NCBI GenBank assembly: GCA_964407525.1
Contig: CAYOWC010000283.1
Coordinates: 1-6,489, forward strand
Source: DUZB01 sp964407525
Lineage (GTDB): Bacteria; Desulfobacterota; DSM-4660; Desulfatiglandales; Desulfatiglandaceae
Direction: 5' to 3'
DNA length: 6,489 nt
Numbering within the stretch: the stretch's first letter is position 1; every line of letters starts with the position of its first letter. A program made the translations under genes and the position numbers. Below the pieces are notes generated by a model. The model saw nothing but the letters and a program-made list of their open reading frames with translations. It had not been told where the DNA came from and did no database searches. Below are positions 6,330-6,489 of this stretch, in pieces.

Positions 6330-6489
6330 ATGCAAAGAGAGTATCTATTAGATGAACTGAAAAAATTCCCCGATAAAGTATGGGATATTATTGTTGTCGG
6401 AGGTGGAGCAACGGGACTGGGTGTTGCTGTCGATGCAGCTTCCAGGGGCTATTCGACAGTTTTGCTTGAACAATCCGATTTTGCCAAAG
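6330..6489 (+). CDS. glpD: FAD-dependent glycerol-3-phosphate dehydrogenase, 5' end only
   Basis: Only the first 53 codons are present; GlpD-type proteins usually have about 500-550 residues. The segment WDIIVVGGGATGLGVAVDAASRGYSTVLLEQSDF is a classic N-terminal Rossmann dinucleotide fold. It has GxGxxG at residues 24-29, which binds the FAD pyrophosphate, and Glu47 at the end of the second strand, which binds the ribose. The wording ATGLGVAVDAASRGY with LLEQSDFAK is characteristic of respiratory sn-glycerol-3-phosphate dehydrogenases (GlpD, or GlpA of the anaerobic complex). These enzymes oxidise glycerol 3-phosphate to dihydroxyacetone phosphate at the membrane and feed electrons to quinone. 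Other FAD oxidoreductases remain possible from so short a piece. The ATG at 6330 is supported by GAGGT at 6316-6320 with a nine-base spacer. The gene continues past the window end. Confidence 0.8.
   Translation, partial: MQREYLLDELKKFPDKVWDIIVVGGGATGLGVAVDAASRGYSTVLLEQSDFAK

Overview
The window is a moderately GC-rich, densely packed bacterial chromosome segment with every supported gene on the + strand. The lineage cannot be fixed from sequence alone. The genes are broadly distributed types: a PfkB sugar kinase, an oligopeptidase A-type M3 peptidase, an SLC13-type permease with RCK_C domains, and a GlpD-like flavoprotein. They fit a Gram-negative-type environmental bacterium, for example a proteobacterial/desulfobacterial or PVC-group member, but this is only a guess.

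Layout. Positions 1-654 hold the C-terminal two thirds of a PfkB-family carbohydrate kinase that starts outside the window. A 116-base gap with two interleaved imperfect inverted repeats leads to a full-length cytosolic zinc oligopeptidase (prlC/opdA, 771-2876). A small four-helix membrane protein of unknown function (2901-3329) follows after 24 bases. Next comes a patchwork of about 420 bases without an intact conventional gene. It contains an internal fragment of an amidase-signature gene truncated on both sides (3326-3631), a possible 50-codon ORF (3601-3753), and four perfect copies of a 9-bp repeat (3701-3736). The repeat forms a tiny leader ORF that overlaps the next start codon by ATGA. 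Positions 3750-6119 encode a 789-residue SLC13-type transporter whose two membrane halves are separated by four RCK_C (TrkA_C) domains arranged A-B-A-B. A 210-base spacer with phased A-tracts, small hairpins and promoter-like boxes precedes the first 53 codons of a glycerol-3-phosphate dehydrogenase-like flavoprotein (6330 to the window end).

The genes do not form an obvious single pathway. The kinase, peptidase, transporter and G3P dehydrogenase all suit general nutrient uptake and catabolism. The stretch between the peptidase and the transporter looks like a site of past rearrangement. I see no convincing new multi-gene system. The points most worth a second look are the duplicated regulatory cassette in the transporter and the in-frame 9-bp repeat at its translation start.
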